From contig NZ_JAFBEX010000009.1 of assembly GCF_016908975.1 (NCBI RefSeq), positions 124,001 to 188,000 on the forward strand: DNA of 64,000 nucleotides, in the 5' to 3' direction. Each line of letters starts with the position of its first letter. Within the stretch, counting starts at the first letter, position 1. The notes beneath the pieces were generated by a model. The model worked only from the letters and a program-made list of their open reading frames with translations, ran no database searches and was not told the origin of the DNA. This document shows positions 63,223 through 64,000 of the stretch, piece after piece. Position numbers and translations under genes: made by a program. This DNA is from Neobacillus cucumis. Its GTDB lineage: Bacteria; Bacillota; Bacilli; Bacillales; Cytobacillaceae.

Positions 63223-63963
63223 TCAATCTAGATTGACTTCGTGCTTACTTATTCCATTTAAATAATAATTATAAAGATCAGGAAATTCCTTTATTTCTTC
63301 TTGTCCCTTCTCAGTGAGACAATAGGTACCTCTTTTGATTCTTTCAAACCAGCTATAATAGTTTTTAACAAGAATGGAGGAAGTTTTGTCTCCGGTTCCC
63401 AACTGAATTAATTTTTTCGGGGATAAGGGGCCAAAATGGCTTAGGTAACAAGCAATTTGGATGGAATTCTCCTTATAAGCTGTCATTATTTTAACCCTAC
63501 TGCTTCCGCCAACATTAAAATCCGCACTTCGCCCATTGATTTCCTTCAAAACAGCATCTCTCTTTAACCTGCTTTGCCCCCTGCTTTTACCACGATTAAA
63601 AGGTGTTGGGTGGAACAGGACCTCGGTCTTCGCTCGTTTCGTTGGGTTCGAAACGACAATTAAACCCAATTCAAGCCTTTTAATTAAATGGCATTTATCT
63701 GCCCATCGTCTAGAATTTAAACGAAACTTTGGTTTGGGGATTGCAATATATACTTGATCTGATATGCGCTGTCGTTTTGCCGCCTGTATGAGCAAATCAA
63801 CACTTAATGTAAGTTTTAATTCAATGATAATTAACTCCTCACCTTTAACAGCAACGATATCACAATCCTTTACTTCACCGTATACCTCATAGCCTTCTTT
63901 TACAAAAAAAGTCTGAATTGGTTTATATAAATCCATCTCTTGCAGCTTTTTTGTTTCCTTCAT
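63223..63963 (-). CDS. DUF2161 protein with PD-(D/E)XK-like motif
   Basis: A 246-residue protein. The N-terminal part (about 8-120) reads as a restriction-endonuclease-like fold with D35 in CDIVAVKG and E48-L-K50 in IIIELKL, the spaced D and ExK of PD-(D/E)XK nucleases. A basic linker (RGKSRGQSRLKR) and a C-terminal winged-helix-like part (YLSHFGPLSPKKLIQLGTGDKT) follow. This is the DUF2161 layout. It lies 104 bp upstream of rbsK on the same strand and 1.2 kb from the primase-helicase gene. The activity is predicted only. Confidence 0.8.
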   Translation of the reverse strand: MKETKKLQEMDLYKPIQTFFVKEGYEVYGEVKDCDIVAVKGEELIIIELKLTLSVDLLIQAAKRQRISDQVYIAIPKPKFRLNSRRWADKCHLIKRLELGLIVVSNPTKRAKTEVLFHPTPFNRGKSRGQSRLKRDAVLKEINGRSADFNVGGSSRVKIMTAYKENSIQIACYLSHFGPLSPKKLIQLGTGDKTSSILVKNYYSWFERIKRGTYCLTEKGQEEIKEFPDLYNYYLNGISKHEVNLD

Positions 63964-64000
63964 ATGCCCTCACCATCCAATTCAAACCTAACTATCTCCC

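Overview
The window looks like a chromosomal segment of an endospore-forming Bacillaceae bacterium (Bacillus, Neobacillus or a relative). The base composition is AT-rich, ribosome binding sites are strong AGGAGG types, TTG and GTG starts are frequent, and the gene families are typical of Bacillus: GerPB-like and SleL-like spore proteins, DUF3231, YetF, KimA, an intracellular subtilisin with a LIPY motif, and a sacB-levB levan locus. No plasmid or phage replication, integrase or CRISPR genes were seen. This placement is inference from gene content and style.

Layout. 0-6 kb: MFS permease, a divergent RpiA homologue, a three-gene ABC-2 exporter operon and a D,D-carboxypeptidase. 6-13 kb: a BtuF-like protein, small membrane and spore-type proteins, and a minus-strand lipid/envelope run (PAP2 phosphatase, diglyceride glycosyltransferase, TVP38 protein, NodB-type deacetylase). 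13-21 kb: an OmpR-type two-component pair, MscS channel, YetF, an old-yellow-enzyme/Fe-S oxidoreductase and DUF1904. 21-29 kb: levB, sacB, then an orphan sugar-binding lipoprotein with a YesM/YesN sensor pair. 29-34 kb: two near-identical noncoding-RNA operons bracket nupC and sstT. 34-44 kb: small proteins, intracellular protease, a CBS+HEPN-like protein, an LCP protein, kimA, a GerPB-like protein and a nitroreductase. 44-51 kb: a four-gene signalling operon (hybrid kinase, CheR, REC-PAS kinase, sugar-binding protein). 51-58 kb: a cre-controlled small gene, Bcr/CflA exporter, LysM-GH18 spore hydrolase, DinB, YtkA-like lipoprotein, UspA and Hsp20. 58-64 kb: decayed genes (response regulator, glgA), a TOTE-type primase-helicase, ribokinase and a DUF2161 nuclease-like protein.

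The most unusual part is a set of minus-strand RNA operons. Two copies (about 29.46-30.16 kb and 33.42-34.12 kb) each encode tRNA-Ser(GCT), a full 359-nt tmRNA (ssrA), a tRNA of the Asn type and a 77-nt small-type SRP RNA hairpin, followed by a terminator. A third, shorter unit (20.85-21.17 kb) has tRNA-Thr, tRNA-Asn and SRP RNA. The two tmRNAs encode different proteolysis tags (GKQDNNFAFAA and GKQNNNFAFAA). The third tRNA-Asn copy has its anticodon changed from GTT to GCT. The SRP hairpins carry compensatory base-pair changes, which argues that they are functional.

A second theme is sensing through solute-binding proteins without transporters. Two separate minus-strand operons pair a sugar-type binding protein with histidine kinases and no permease. 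A third theme is decay and small repeats: a 55-bp GGGGACGGTTCTTCTG palindrome occurs twice, with a single arm a third time beside the glgA ruin and the primase-helicase gene.
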